Of a DNA stretch of 64,000 nucleotides, positions 43,392 through 54,300 are shown piece by piece. Position numbers and translations under genes: made by a program. The notes under the pieces were generated by a model that saw nothing but the letters and a program-made list of their open reading frames with translations, had not been told where the DNA came from and did not search any database. The DNA comes from Bacteroidia bacterium (GTDB lineage Bacteria; Bacteroidota; Bacteroidia; UKL13-3). How positions within the stretch are numbered: the stretch's first letter is position 1; the number at the start of each line of letters is the position of its first letter. The stretch is from contig JAKLJI010000001.1 of the NCBI GenBank assembly GCA_023151275.1, forward strand, positions 1,813 to 65,812. The letters are read 5' to 3'.

Positions 43392-44522
43392 ATGAAAAAT
43401 ATAATCAAAGTAACAGCAGGATCACTTTTCATTTCAGCAATGATAGCCTGCGGAGGCGGTTCAGGAATCGAGATAAAAAAAGCAAAACTCGAAGAATTAA
43501 AAGCGAAACAATCAGAGATTGCTGCTGAGATAAAAGCACTTGAAACTGAAATTGCCACAAGTGGTGATAGCACAAACTCAGGAAATGAAAAGCGGAAAAT
43601 GGTTGCAATTGCACCACTTGAAGCAAGCACATTTGAAAAATACATTGATGTTCAAGGGCGCGTTGATGGGGATGAGAACGTTGTATTGAGTGCAAAAGTT
43701 CCTGCCTCTGTTATTAAAATTCATGTACGTGCGGGCGATCCGGTAAAAAAAGGTCAGACCCTAGCCACTCTAGATGGCGAAATTGTAAAAACCCAGATTA
43801 AAGACTTAGAAACCAACTACAAATTGGTTGCAGAAGTATTTAACAAGCAAAAATCACTGTGGGAAAAAGGAGTAGGAAGTGAAATCCAATTCCTACAGGC
43901 AAAAACCAACAAAGAATCGCTTGAGCAAAAGCTGGCAACTTTAAAAGAAAACCTCGACATGTATGTTATTTCATCACCAATAACAGGAACTGTTGATGAA
44001 GTAAATTTAAAAGAAGGCCAAATGGCAGCGCCAGGAATGCCAGCCATTCGCGTTGTTAACTTTGCTAAGTTAAAAGTAAAAGCAGATTTGGCTGAAACCT
44101 ATGCGCCTGAAGTAAAATCCGGTAATGCTGTAGTCATTCAGTTTCCTGATTTGAACAAAGAATACCGAACCAATCTTCACTATAGCGGAAGGTCTATTGA
44201 TCAACTAAATCGTACTTTCAAAATTGAAGCCGATTTGCCTTCAAGTCCGGAATATATTCCTAACATGATTGCAGTGGTAAAAGTAATTAGCTACAGAAAT
44301 ACCAATGCTTTAGTGGTTCCAATGAGTTTAGTTCAAGAATCTGATGGTGCTAAAATAGTTTATGTGGCTGATAAGGCTAGCAAGAAAGCTGTAAAACGCA
44401 CTGTAACCCTTGGAAAAGTTTACAACGGAAAAGCAGAAATTACTTCAGGACTAAAAGCAGGCGATTTAATTATCACTGCGGGCTATAATGACCTGAATGA
44501 TCAGGAATCGATTGAGTTTTAA
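43392..44522 (+). CDS. RND efflux periplasmic adaptor (AcrA/HlyD type), lipoprotein
   Basis: The 376-residue protein has a lipoprotein signal (FISAMIAC, Cys 18). A short Lys/Glu-rich coiled coil at 25-58 (KKAKLEELKAKQSEIAAEIK) comes before the membrane-fusion layout: a lipoyl half (VVLSAKVPASVIKIHVRAGD), a helical hairpin at 135-185, the second lipoyl half (ISSPITGTVDEVNLKEGQ), a beta-barrel and the membrane-proximal domain (VTLGKVYNGKAEITSGLKAG). The extra N-terminal coiled coil is common in adaptors of Bacteroidota. It links the TolC-like channel and the RND pump encoded on either side. Confidence 0.92.
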   Translation: MKNIIKVTAGSLFISAMIACGGGSGIEIKKAKLEELKAKQSEIAAEIKALETEIATSGDSTNSGNEKRKMVAIAPLEASTFEKYIDVQGRVDGDENVVLSAKVPASVIKIHVRAGDPVKKGQTLATLDGEIVKTQIKDLETNYKLVAEVFNKQKSLWEKGVGSEIQFLQAKTNKESLEQKLATLKENLDMYVISSPITGTVDEVNLKEGQMAAPGMPAIRVVNFAKLKVKADLAETYAPEVKSGNAVVIQFPDLNKEYRTNLHYSGRSIDQLNRTFKIEADLPSSPEYIPNMIAVVKVISYRNTNALVVPMSLVQESDGAKIVYVADKASKKAVKRTVTLGKVYNGKAEITSGLKAGDLIITAGYNDLNDQESIEF

Positions 44523-44544
44523 TTAATCAATTAAGCTTAGCAAA

Positions 44545-47500
44545 ATGCTAGATAAAATAAAAGAATTCAAACCATCCAGCTGGTCTATAGATAATAAAAC
44601 GAGTATCTATATCGTGACCATAATTATTACGCTGGCCGGCATATTCAGTTACAATTCACTACCTAAAGAACAATTTCCGGAGGTAGTATTTCCTCAAATT
44701 CTGGTTACAACCATTTACCCTGGAACATCGCCTAGCGATATGGAAAACCTGGTTACCAAGAACATTGAGAAACAAGTGAAATCTATTGCAGGTGTTAAAA
44801 AAGTAACCAGTACCTCTTTGCAAGACTTTGCAATGGTAAATGTGGAATTTAACACAGATGTGGATGTACCAGTAGCTAAACAGAAAGTTAAGGACGCCGT
44901 TGATAAAGCCAAAAGCGATTTGCCAAACGATTTGCCGGATGATCCATCCGTAATTGATATCGACGTATCGCAAATGCCAATCATGAACGTGCACTTATCG
45001 GGTGATTATAGCCTGGATAAACTGAAGAAATATGCTGAAGATCTTCAGGACAGGATTGAAGGGTTGAAAGAGATTACTCGTGTTGATATTGTTGGTGCAC
45101 TTGACCGTGAAATCAAAATTGACGTTGACATGTACAAAATGCAGTCGGCGGGAGTTAGTTTCAGAGATATTGAAAGTGCAATTGCCTATGAAAACATGAC
45201 CATTTCCGGTGGTCAATTGCGCATGGATGGCATCAAACGTTCCATCAATGTCGTAGGTCAGTTTATTGACCCCAACAAAATTGGAGACATCATTATCCGT
45301 GCAGGTTCAGGTTCTACAGTTTATTTAAAAGATATTGCCTCGGTTAGCGATGCATTCAAAGAACAGGAGAGTTTTGCCCGTCTTGATAACAAAAACGTTA
45401 TCACCTTAAACGTAATCAAAAGAAGTGGAGAAAACCTGATTGACGCCTCCGACAAAATCAGAGAATTAACCAAATCAGCTACAGGAGATTTTCTGCCTGA
45501 AAATCTTACAATTACCATTACAGGCGACCAAAGCGAAAAAACCCGCGTAACACTACACGACCTTATTAATACCATTATTATTGGTTTTGTACTGGTGACC
45601 ATTATCCTGATGTTTTTCATGGGTACAACCAATGCAATCTTCGTAGGTTTATCGGTACCGCTTTCCATGTGCGTTGCATTTATTGTAATGCCAGGTTTAG
45701 GATTTACGCTAAACATGATTGTGTTGTTCTCTTTCCTATTGGCCTTAGGAATTGTGGTGGACGACGCTATTGTGGTAATTGAAAATACTCACCGGATATT
45801 TGAAAACGGAAAAGTTCCAATTAAGAAAGCAGCCAAATTAGCTGCCGGTGAAGTGTTTCTTCCCGTTTTATCAGGAACAGCAACCACACTTGCTCCATTT
45901 GTACCCCTGGCTTTCTGGCAAGGTGTAATTGGAAAGTTCATGTTCTACCTGCCAATTACGCTAATCGTAACCTTAACTGCATCACTTGTTGTAGCTTATA
46001 TCATCAATCCGGTTTTCGCGGTTGACTTCATGAAAACGCATGAAGAAGAAGCAGAAAGTCGTCACAACAAGAAGAAATTCAAAGTTATTACTTCCGTATT
46101 TGTAAGTATTGCCTTGATATTCTACATCGCCCAAAACTGGGGAATGGGCAATTTCACACTGTTCATTTATGGACTATTCTGCTTGAACCGCTTTGTATTG
46201 CACAATTGGATTGAGACCTGGCAATTTAAAACCTGGCCTAAGTTCCAGAATTGGTATAAAAATAGAATTGACTGGTTCTTAACAACAAAAAGGTCAGTAC
46301 TAACCCTCGTAAGTATTCTGGTATTATTCTTTGCGTCGATTGTAATTACAATGATTGCTAAGCCGGGTGTAGTATTCTTTCCAAGCAGTGAACCGAACTT
46401 TGTTTATACGTATATCCGACTACCAATCGGCACTGACCAGGTTTATACAGATTCAATTACACGCATTGTAGAAAAACGAGTAAACGACGTACTTGGTGAT
46501 TCAAATGAAATTGTAGAATCTGTAATATCCAACGTAGCGGTTGGGGCTGGTGACCAAAATAACTTTGAAGCTGCATTTTCGGCACAACCCCATTTAGGAA
46601 AAGTAACAGTTGCTTTTGCTGAATTCTCAAAGCGGAATGGAAAATCAACTACCGAAATTCTAAATCAAATTCGCGAAGCTATAAAAGGAATTCCTGGTGC
46701 TGAAATCGCAGTTGAACAAGAAAGAAACGGTCCTCCAACTGGAAAACCGGTAAATATTGAAATCTCCGGCGACGACTTTAAAGAACTTTCGGAAGCTTCG
46801 CGTTACATCAAACGTCATTTGGATTCACTTTCTATCCCTGGTATTGAGGAATTAAAATCCGACCTTGAACTGAACAAACCAGAAATTGAAGTGGTTGTAG
46901 ACAGGGAAAGAGCGAATCGTGAAGGCATTTCTACCGCTCAAATCGGTATGGAGCTAAGAACCGCAATCTTTGGAAAAGAAATCTCCAAATTCAAAGATGC
47001 AAACGACGAATACCCCATCAACCTGCGCTACAGATTTGAACAACGCAACAATATCAATGAAATCATGAACCTCAAAATCAGCTTTAGAGACATGAATATG
47101 GGTGGCATGATGCGTTCAATTCCATTATCGTCTGTTGCAACAGTAAAGTATGTAAACAATTATGGCGGCATCAAACGGAAAAATCAAAAACGGGTAGTAA
47201 CTCTTTCTTCGAATGTATTAACAGGCTTCACTCCAAACGAAGTTGTGGCTAAAGTAAAAGCTGCTGTTTCCAGAATGCAATTGCCAAGCAATGTTACAGT
47301 TGATATGACCGGTGAACAAGAAGAACAGGCTGAAACAGGTGCATTCCTTGGAAGAGCGATGCTCATTTCTTTGGGTCTGATATTCCTAATCCTGGTAACT
47401 CAGTTTAACTCCATTTCAAAACCAATCATTATCCTGTCGGAAGTAATCTTTAGTATTATTGGTGTTTTACTCGGATTTTCTTTCACGGGAATGGACATTT

Positions 47501-47916
47501 CGGTAGTTATGACCGGGGTTGGAATTGTAGCTTTAGCAGGTATTGTGGTTCGAAATGGAATCCTACTTGTTGAATTTACAGAAATCTTACATATGCACGG
47601 AATGGAGTACAGAGAGGCAATTATTGAAGCAGGAAAGACTCGTATGACGCCTGTAATTTTAACAGCTTCGGCAACCATGCTAGGCCTAATTCCCTTAGCA
47701 GTAGGGCTTAACATCGATTTCGTTACCTTGTTTACCGAGTTCAATCCACATATCTTTTTTGGAGGTGACAGTGTGGCATTTTGGGGTCCTTTGAGCTGGA
47801 CAATGATCTTCGGATTACTTTTTGCAACATTTTTGACTTTGATATTAGTTCCGGTCATGTTATATTTGACCCATCAATTGAAAGAAAAGATTGGTATGAA
47901 TAAAGTAAAGCATTAG
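44545..47916 (+). CDS. RND-family efflux transporter permease
   Basis: The 1123-residue inner membrane pump has two copies of a six-helix half, each with a large periplasmic loop, as in AcrB. The proton-relay Asp pair is present in ALGIVVDDAIVVIEN (helix 4). In helix 10 the AcrB Lys position reads Arg in VRNGILLVEF (codon 47551-47553). About 70 residues of extra hydrophobic sequence are inserted between the halves (around residues 495-560, FVSIALIFYIAQNWG and FTLFIYGLFCLNRF). The substrate class (drugs, bile-like compounds, lipids) cannot be told. It ends the tetR-tolC-adaptor operon and is followed by a terminator. Confidence 0.93.
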   Translation: MLDKIKEFKPSSWSIDNKTSIYIVTIIITLAGIFSYNSLPKEQFPEVVFPQILVTTIYPGTSPSDMENLVTKNIEKQVKSIAGVKKVTSTSLQDFAMVNVEFNTDVDVPVAKQKVKDAVDKAKSDLPNDLPDDPSVIDIDVSQMPIMNVHLSGDYSLDKLKKYAEDLQDRIEGLKEITRVDIVGALDREIKIDVDMYKMQSAGVSFRDIESAIAYENMTISGGQLRMDGIKRSINVVGQFIDPNKIGDIIIRAGSGSTVYLKDIASVSDAFKEQESFARLDNKNVITLNVIKRSGENLIDASDKIRELTKSATGDFLPENLTITITGDQSEKTRVTLHDLINTIIIGFVLVTIILMFFMGTTNAIFVGLSVPLSMCVAFIVMPGLGFTLNMIVLFSFLLALGIVVDDAIVVIENTHRIFENGKVPIKKAAKLAAGEVFLPVLSGTATTLAPFVPLAFWQGVIGKFMFYLPITLIVTLTASLVVAYIINPVFAVDFMKTHEEEAESRHNKKKFKVITSVFVSIALIFYIAQNWGMGNFTLFIYGLFCLNRFVLHNWIETWQFKTWPKFQNWYKNRIDWFLTTKRSVLTLVSILVLFFASIVITMIAKPGVVFFPSSEPNFVYTYIRLPIGTDQVYTDSITRIVEKRVNDVLGDSNEIVESVISNVAVGAGDQNNFEAAFSAQPHLGKVTVAFAEFSKRNGKSTTEILNQIREAIKGIPGAEIAVEQERNGPPTGKPVNIEISGDDFKELSEASRYIKRHLDSLSIPGIEELKSDLELNKPEIEVVVDRERANREGISTAQIGMELRTAIFGKEISKFKDANDEYPINLRYRFEQRNNINEIMNLKISFRDMNMGGMMRSIPLSSVATVKYVNNYGGIKRKNQKRVVTLSSNVLTGFTPNEVVAKVKAAVSRMQLPSNVTVDMTGEQEEQAETGAFLGRAMLISLGLIFLILVTQFNSISKPIIILSEVIFSIIGVLLGFSFTGMDISVVMTGVGIVALAGIVVRNGILLVEFTEILHMHGMEYREAIIEAGKTRMTPVILTASATMLGLIPLAVGLNIDFVTLFTEFNPHIFFGGDSVAFWGPLSWTMIFGLLFATFLTLILVPVMLYLTHQLKEKIGMNKVKH

Positions 47917-47978
47917 TTCATACAATCTCAAGATAATTGCGCCAGGGGTAGAGGCGCAATTTGTTTCATAGGCTAAAG

Positions 47979-48008
47979 CGGGGTCGGGAAACCGGCCCCG
48001 TTTTTTTT
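47979..48008 (+). terminator. Intrinsic terminator of the RND efflux operon
   Basis: A 9-base GC-rich stem with one mismatch (47979-47987 with 47992-48000), a 4-base GAAA loop and eight T after it lie about 60 bases downstream of the pump gene. Confidence 0.88.
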
Positions 48009-48018
48009 ATACTTGCGT

Positions 48019-48381
48019 ATGACCAAAAAACTTCAAATACTTCACAATCCAAGATGCGGAAAAAGTAGAGGAGCTGTAGAAATTGCACGTGAACAAGGCT
48101 ATCAACCCGAAATAAGAGAATACTTAAAAGCCCCACTAAGTGAAGAAGAATTGCGAAAACTACTTCAGCAACTTCAACTACCTGCAGAAGATTTAATCCG
48201 AAAAAAGGAAAAAGAATTTCAATTACACTTCAGTCAAAAAGCACTTTCTGAAGAAGATTGCATTCAGGCAATCCTCTCCTATCCTATTCTGATGGAAAGA
48301 CCGATTGCAATTCTGGGGAAAAAGGCAATTATCTGTCGCCCCTCAGAAAAGATTCTGGAATTACTGGAAACCAAAAAGTAG
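48019..48381 (+). CDS. ArsC-family thioredoxin-fold protein (arsenate reductase-like)
   Basis: The ATG at 48019 gives 120 residues. The N-terminal NPRCGKSRGAVEIAREQG matches the ArsC/Spx family with a single redox Cys, and LMERPIAILGKKAIICRP is the conserved Arg-Pro region. It may reduce arsenate with glutaredoxin, or act as a YfgD/Spx-like protein of other function; no ars operon is nearby. It starts 10 bases after the T-run of the terminator. A near-match -7 box TATACTTG (48008-48015) is 3 bases before the ATG, again suggesting a leaderless transcript. Confidence 0.82.
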   Translation: MTKKLQILHNPRCGKSRGAVEIAREQGYQPEIREYLKAPLSEEELRKLLQQLQLPAEDLIRKKEKEFQLHFSQKALSEEDCIQAILSYPILMERPIAILGKKAIICRPSEKILELLETKK

Positions 48382-48392
48382 GTTTGAGCGAT

Positions 48393-50477
48393 TTAGATAA
48401 AGCCCTGCCATTTGCGGATAAACCATTCCAAAGCAGCAATAGCAATCAACACAACTAGAATCCAGCTTTGGTTAATTAATTCCTGAACTGAATGTTCTAC
48501 CTGAATAATAGGCTTACTTTTTTCCAAATTTTTCAGGTAGTCAACTAAACGATCCGACTGATTTAGTAAAAATGAAGCGCCACCTGAATTTGCCGAAAGG
48601 GTGCGAAGCATTGCATGATCTGCAAGGGTATTCAACTGCTCCAAGTTTGAAGATTTTACAACAAAACTACCTGATTTCGTATCAGATGAGGCATTTTGGA
48701 AATAAGCTTTCCAGGAATAGACACCCGGAGCAAGCGCACCCGCATCCAATTCATAGGCATCCGAATTTCTGTTAAAAGACAAGGAATAAGGTTTTGATTT
48801 GGCTGATGAAATCTCTAGTAGCAATTCTTTTTGATTATCGGGCTCAAAAGCCTCATTAAACCACCAGGCATCAAACTGTACAGACTCAGACTCATCGTAA
48901 ATACGCTTCCGGGATTTTACACGAAATCGTCCTTTATCCTCTCTACCTGCAAGCAATTGCACAGATTTCATCAGAAGAGCTGAGCTAGCTTGAAAATTTT
49001 GGTTCATTTGGAAATCATAAAGTTTCCAACGCCAAATCCCATCTCCTGCAATAATTCCTCTTCTCAAGTAACCGTTACCTGTAAAGAACCAAAGTGGAAT
49101 TTGTGTTTTTACCTGACCTATTTGCAGGTAAAGAAACACCTCCGTTCCGGAAGCAAACCGGTAATTGCCATAGGGCGCATTCAATGGGGGCAATTTGGAA
49201 TAAAAAGAGGCTTCATTATCATCATGAAAAAGTGAAAATGTTTCATTTTTATGCGGTTTGACCTCATTGGCACCCGGCCGAAATCCCTCAATTGAAAAGC
49301 CCAAATCAAGGTTGTTCAAATAAGGAATTCCCGATTGAGCCCCGAGAATAAACAGTTGAGGGATGTTTCTATCCGAAACTTGTTTTATCAAACCAAGACC
49401 TTCAGCACGAGAACCCGGAATCTGGTGGAAAATATACAAATCAGATTCGGAAGAAGGGTTGAACTGATGTTGGCGTAGGTCTGAAATTTCAAGTTCAAAA
49501 TTTTTATTTGTGCTTAGCAAAGCCTTTAGAGCAGCTATATCCGGATGTGGGTTCAGGTAAACAATTTTAATGCGCTGTTTCGACTTAAGCACCTGAACAG
49601 CAATTGAAGTAGAATTATTAAGAACCGTTTTTTCTCCTGAAACCTTATCCAATCGTACTTCATAGGTATGAAGACCTTCTTTTCCTGCATCCAACTCAAA
49701 AGAGAAGGGCAGGTAATCATTGGATGAACCTGGAATCACATTTTTTGAGGCAATCAGTTTTCCGGCCTCAAATACCCGAATTGTGGTTGATTGACCTTGG
49801 CAATCAAATGCAGAAACGGCACCTTCTAACTTAAAATTATTCCCTTCAAAAACCAGTTCAGAAGACCTTACAAATTGGACTGCCAAATCTTTATAAGGTA
49901 TTGTATCTCCAGCACGAAGGGTATAAACCGGGAAATTCACCAGGTCGGATAAACTCAAAGGGTCTGCTCCCCTGTTTACAATCCCATCCGAAATTAGAAT
50001 CATCCCTGCACTTGGCTGGTCGTTTAGTTCATTGTTTGCTTCCTCAATTACTGTTGAGATTGCAGTTGATTGACCTTTAAAATTCAAGCTATCAGCTCCG
50101 CTTCTCACCTTGGAGTCAAACTGAAAGGAAACCAAATCTACTTGCTCATTCAAAGTTTCCTTTATTTGCTGAATAGCACTCTGAATCTGGACAGCTGTTT
50201 TGGCACTATCAGCACCAGCAATCATACTGGCACTGTTATCAACAAAGACCACCAAGTTGGGCTTTCTTAGCAGCTGCTTAGTTAAGTTAACCAATGGGCC
50301 CAACAACAGGAAAAACAAGAAAAACCAAAGTACGAAACGACCTGCAAGCAATGCAAGTCTGAGTGGTTTGGAAGCAATTTTAAGCGGATTCCCTCTGTAC
50401 AGCCACCACGAAAGTGCTGCAGCGGCAAACAAAGAAGGAAGAATTAACCAATAGGCGTAGGGAAGACTGAAGCTCAT
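48393..50477 (-). CDS. Membrane protein with von Willebrand factor A-like domain
   Basis: The 694-residue protein has two N-terminal membrane helices (about 6-24 and 40-64), then a VWA domain with an intact MIDAS start VVFVDNSASM (76-85) and SAGMILISDG, then a long periplasmic beta-rich region and a final membrane helix (WILVVLIAIAALEWFI). The layout resembles BatA/BatB-like aerotolerance proteins and glutamine-amidotransferase-like membrane proteins of Bacteroidetes, in which the middle region (IVYLNPHPDIAALKALLS) is a Rossmann-like domain. The function is unknown. It begins 4 bases after fabG and is probably in the same operon. Confidence 0.8.
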   Translation of the reverse strand: MSFSLPYAYWLILPSLFAAAALSWWLYRGNPLKIASKPLRLALLAGRFVLWFFLFFLLLGPLVNLTKQLLRKPNLVVFVDNSASMIAGADSAKTAVQIQSAIQQIKETLNEQVDLVSFQFDSKVRSGADSLNFKGQSTAISTVIEEANNELNDQPSAGMILISDGIVNRGADPLSLSDLVNFPVYTLRAGDTIPYKDLAVQFVRSSELVFEGNNFKLEGAVSAFDCQGQSTTIRVFEAGKLIASKNVIPGSSNDYLPFSFELDAGKEGLHTYEVRLDKVSGEKTVLNNSTSIAVQVLKSKQRIKIVYLNPHPDIAALKALLSTNKNFELEISDLRQHQFNPSSESDLYIFHQIPGSRAEGLGLIKQVSDRNIPQLFILGAQSGIPYLNNLDLGFSIEGFRPGANEVKPHKNETFSLFHDDNEASFYSKLPPLNAPYGNYRFASGTEVFLYLQIGQVKTQIPLWFFTGNGYLRRGIIAGDGIWRWKLYDFQMNQNFQASSALLMKSVQLLAGREDKGRFRVKSRKRIYDESESVQFDAWWFNEAFEPDNQKELLLEISSAKSKPYSLSFNRNSDAYELDAGALAPGVYSWKAYFQNASSDTKSGSFVVKSSNLEQLNTLADHAMLRTLSANSGGASFLLNQSDRLVDYLKNLEKSKPIIQVEHSVQELINQSWILVVLIAIAALEWFIRKWQGFI

Positions 50478-50481
50478 AGCC

Positions 50482-51225
50482 TTACATCACCATACCACCA
50501 CATACATTTATGGTTTGACCCGTAATGTAAGCGGAGGCATCCGAAGCGAGAAAAAGAACGCAATTGGCAACATCTGCCGGCGAGCCTCCACGCTTAAGCG
50601 CAACGCCTTTAACCCATTCAGCACGAACTTCAGGGGCAAGGGCCTCTGTCATTTCGGTTTCAATAAAACCGGGCGCAATGGCATTGCAACGGATATTTCT
50701 AGACCCCAACTCTTTGGCTACAGATTTGGTGAAACCAATCATACCTGCTTTAGATGCGGCGTAATTAGCTTGACCAGCATTTCCTGTTATTCCAACTACA
50801 GAAGTAATATTGATGATTGAACCCGCTTTGGCTTTCATCATGGGTCTCATGGCTGCTTTGGTTAATGAAAATGCCGATTTCAGGTTGGTATCCAATACCT
50901 CATCCCATTGTTGTTCTGTCATTCGCATGAGTAGGGTATCACGAGTAATTCCGGCATTGTTTACCAAAACATCCAGTGAACCAAAATCTTTCATCACCTC
51001 ATCCACCAACTTTTCTGCTTCAGCAAAATCTGCGGCATTACTTTGGTAACCTTTAGCCTTAATTCCTGACGCTGAAAGTTGAAGTTGAAACTCATTGGCC
51101 TTTTCAACTGAACTAACAAAAGTGAAAGCAATATTGGCACCTGCGGCAGCAAGAGCTGTTGCAATACCTTTTCCTATCCCGCGACTTGCGCCGGTGATTA
51201 GCACCGTTTTTCCATTCAGATTCAT
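50482..51225 (-). CDS. fabG: 3-oxoacyl-ACP reductase FabG
   Basis: This NADPH-dependent short-chain dehydrogenase reduces 3-oxoacyl-ACP in fatty acid elongation. The ATG at 51225 opens MNLNGKTVLITGASRGIGKG with the TGxxxGIG cofactor motif (residues 9-16). The NAG in LVNNAGITRDTLLMRM, the catalytic Ser in IINITSVVG and the YAASK motif in QANYAASKAGMIGF are intact, as is the IAPGFIETEMT loop. An ATG three codons earlier (51234) is equally possible. A strong promoter sits 22 bases upstream. Other SDR functions cannot be fully excluded. Confidence 0.92.
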   Translation of the reverse strand: MNLNGKTVLITGASRGIGKGIATALAAAGANIAFTFVSSVEKANEFQLQLSASGIKAKGYQSNAADFAEAEKLVDEVMKDFGSLDVLVNNAGITRDTLLMRMTEQQWDEVLDTNLKSAFSLTKAAMRPMMKAKAGSIINITSVVGITGNAGQANYAASKAGMIGFTKSVAKELGSRNIRCNAIAPGFIETEMTEALAPEVRAEWVKGVALKRGGSPADVANCVLFLASDASAYITGQTINVCGGMVM

Positions 51226-51246
51226 GTGATTCATTTTCAATTTGAG

Positions 51247-51277
51247 CAAATATACAGGGCATTCAAGCTTTTACAAA
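51247..51277 (-). promoter_or_regulatory. Promoter of the fabG/VWA operon
   Basis: On the minus strand TTTG (51274-51277), exactly 19 bases, then TATATTTG (51247-51254) form a textbook Bacteroidetes promoter. Transcription would start near 51241. Confidence 0.65.
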
Positions 51278-51392
51278 CTTTCGGAAGGGATGAAACGTTC
51301 CTTAAAAAGTGCAGGTATACCCCAAATCCTACGGGCAAGGAACAAAAGCCTGAAATATTTCCTATCTTGTAAACCTTAAGAATACTGTAAGA

Positions 51393-54300
51393 TTGAAAAC
51401 CTTCCTACACTCTATTCTGCTTGCGTTAGTTTTCATCCTTGGGGTAAATAAACTAAATGCCCAGGGGATAAATACACCTTTTGGACAGAACCGAATTCAA
51501 TACCATCGATTTGATTGGTCTTTTCTTAGAACAGAAAATTTTGATGCCTTTTTCTATTCGGGTGGCCGTGAGCTCGCCAATTATTCTGTGCGTTATGCAG
51601 AGCAGAATCTTGCAGAACTCGAAAAATTGGTTGACCATCGTTTGGCGGCAAGGGTTGAAATTATTTGCTACAATACCTTATCCGATTTAAAGCAAAGCAA
51701 TTTTGGGCTTGAAGAAATGGCTCAAAATACCGGGGGTTTCACCAATGTGGTAAACAACCGCATTTATGTATATTTTAATGGTGACCATGCGCATTTGAAT
51801 GCTCAAATCAAGGATGGCTTAAGTTTGGTTTTGTTGAATGAATTGCTCTATGGTGGTTCATTGCCCGATCGAGTTCAAAACGCAGCTTTGTTAAACTTAC
51901 CTGAATGGTTCCTGAGGGGACTCACCTCCTATCTTTCAAGGCCATGGACGAGTGAAATGGATAACCAATTGAAGGATTATTTTCTGAGTAAGAAGTCGAT
52001 TCGTTTTAACAAATTAAGCCAACGAAGTCCGGTATTTGCTGGACATTCCATGTGGAAGTTTCTTTCCGAGAAATTTGAACCCGGCATGGTGAGTCAATTA
52101 ATTTATTACACCAAACTCACCCGCAATTACGAAAGTGCATTTTTGTATGAAACCAACTTGAATTTTCATGAAATTCAGAAGGAATGGTACACTTATTACA
52201 AAGAACTTTATTCCAAAGAAGAGTCGTCAAGAACCTTACCTGAAAACCAACTAAAGATTAAACGCAGAATTGCCCAATACCTGGAGCCTGTAATGCGGGT
52301 AAGCTCCAAAGGCAATTATGTATCCTTTACAAGCAATAAAAATGGGAAATTCAAGGTTTGGTTGATGGATACAAAAACGGGCAAAATCAAAAAAGTATTC
52401 AAAGGTGGTTTGAAGTACAACCAACTGGAAATTGACCGTTCATTCCCTTTGATTGCCTGGCAAGCAGGAGGGGATAAAATGGCTTATATCTACGAGCACA
52501 AATCGGAAGTGTATTTGTGCATGCTAGACCTCATCAACAAAAAAACTGAGAAAATTCGTTTTCTGAAATTTGATAAAATCACCGGAATAGATTTCAGTGA
52601 CAATGGCAGAACCATTGTTTTATCAGCAATTCGGAAGGGCCAAAGTGATATTTTCACCTATGATATTCCTACACGAAAGGAAAAGCAATTAACCTTCGAT
52701 TTTTGGGACGATATCAACCCAAGATTTTCGGATTATTCAACCAAGATTTTATTCAGTTCAAACCGAAAAAGAGACTCACTTGGAGTGGGCAATCGCACAG
52801 AATTGGATGCAAGCAATAACTATGATGTTTTTCAATACGATTTAGAAACAGGCTCGCCAAAACTTAAGCGATTAAGCAAGACTCCCTATATCAACGAAAC
52901 CCAGGCTCAGCAATACACCAAAGATTATTATGCCTATTTGAGCGATTACAATGGAATTAAGAACCGCTACGCCGCCAGAATTGAAGAAGAGTATGATTTC
53001 ACTGAATTGCTTTTGCAGTATCCCGACTCAATGGAGAAGGAGCCTGACACCCTAATTTACAAAGAAAATGCCCCTTGGAGTGGTGCCGAATTTACCTACA
53101 ACAACCAAGAATTTAGGTTAAGCAACTACAAGCAGATTGATACAATTATTCACTACAAAGACATTGTTTATACCTATCCGCAAACCAATTACCATAGAAA
53201 TATTCTTGCCTTTGACATCGCACGGCAAACCGGCATCTTGTATGAATTGGTGCTTTATCAAGGAAAATACAGCATCCGTTCAACCAAAATCAATCAGGAT
53301 ATTGAAGGAGAATCAAAGCAAATTGAAACCTATCCCAATATGTTTCGGTTAAAAACTGGTGTTACCAATAAACCTTTTGTGTCTGGCAGAGCTGAATTCA
53401 AGGACCAAGCAGAGCCTGAAGGAGATCAGAACCAAAGCAGCACCAGTGAAATTAAAATACCTGTTGATACAACCGCTTATTTTTTTGTGAATGAATTCAC
53501 TCCGGAAGATTATAAACGTCCGGCCTATATACTTGTAAACAAAGGAGGAAACGAAAAAGGCGAAAAGAAAAATGTGCGTGTGGCAGCACCCCGCTTTTAT
53601 GATGTAACCTTCTTTGCAGATAAGGTAATTACCCAAGTTGACAACAGCATTATTAATACCTATTACCAACCTATTAGCCCGGTAGCAGGACAACTATTTA
53701 ACCCGGGTTTGAATGGAATGTTCAAGTTGGGCATGGTTGATTTATTTGAGGATTACAGACTTGTCGGGGGTGTACGTCTGGCATTTGACTTACAGGGTTT
53801 TGATTACTTTGCCAGTTTTGAAACGCTGCGTAAACGCATTGATCACAAACTCATGTTTTACAGACAAACTCGGTCTGGAGGCACGAGTGAGAACTTAAGC
53901 TTTAAAAACTACTCGCACGAAATTCGCTATATTCTTGGAGCTCCAATTAATCCTGCAAATGGATTTAAGCTGCATTTCTTTTTGCGGCAGGACAGGGATA
54001 TAATCCGCTCTACAAATCCATTCACCCTGGAGTTTCCTGATATTGTAAGAAACTGGGCCGGCGCGAAATTGGAATACATTTACGACAATACCATCCCCAA
54101 AGGATTGAACTTGTGGAATGGAAGTCGCATGAAAATCTTTTATGAACATTACAGAAGCCTGAATATTCCGGACTTGCAAATGAATGTATTAGGGATTGAT
54201 GCGCGCCACTATGAGAAAATTCACAGGCAGATTATCTGGGCAAGCAGATTTAGTGCCAACACAAGTTTTGGTCCAGGCAAGGTGGTTTATTATTTAGGAG

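Noticed and set aside
47400-47858. 152-codon minus-strand frame inside the RND pump gene
   Set aside because: It is the low-complexity antisense of membrane helices, with no independent support.
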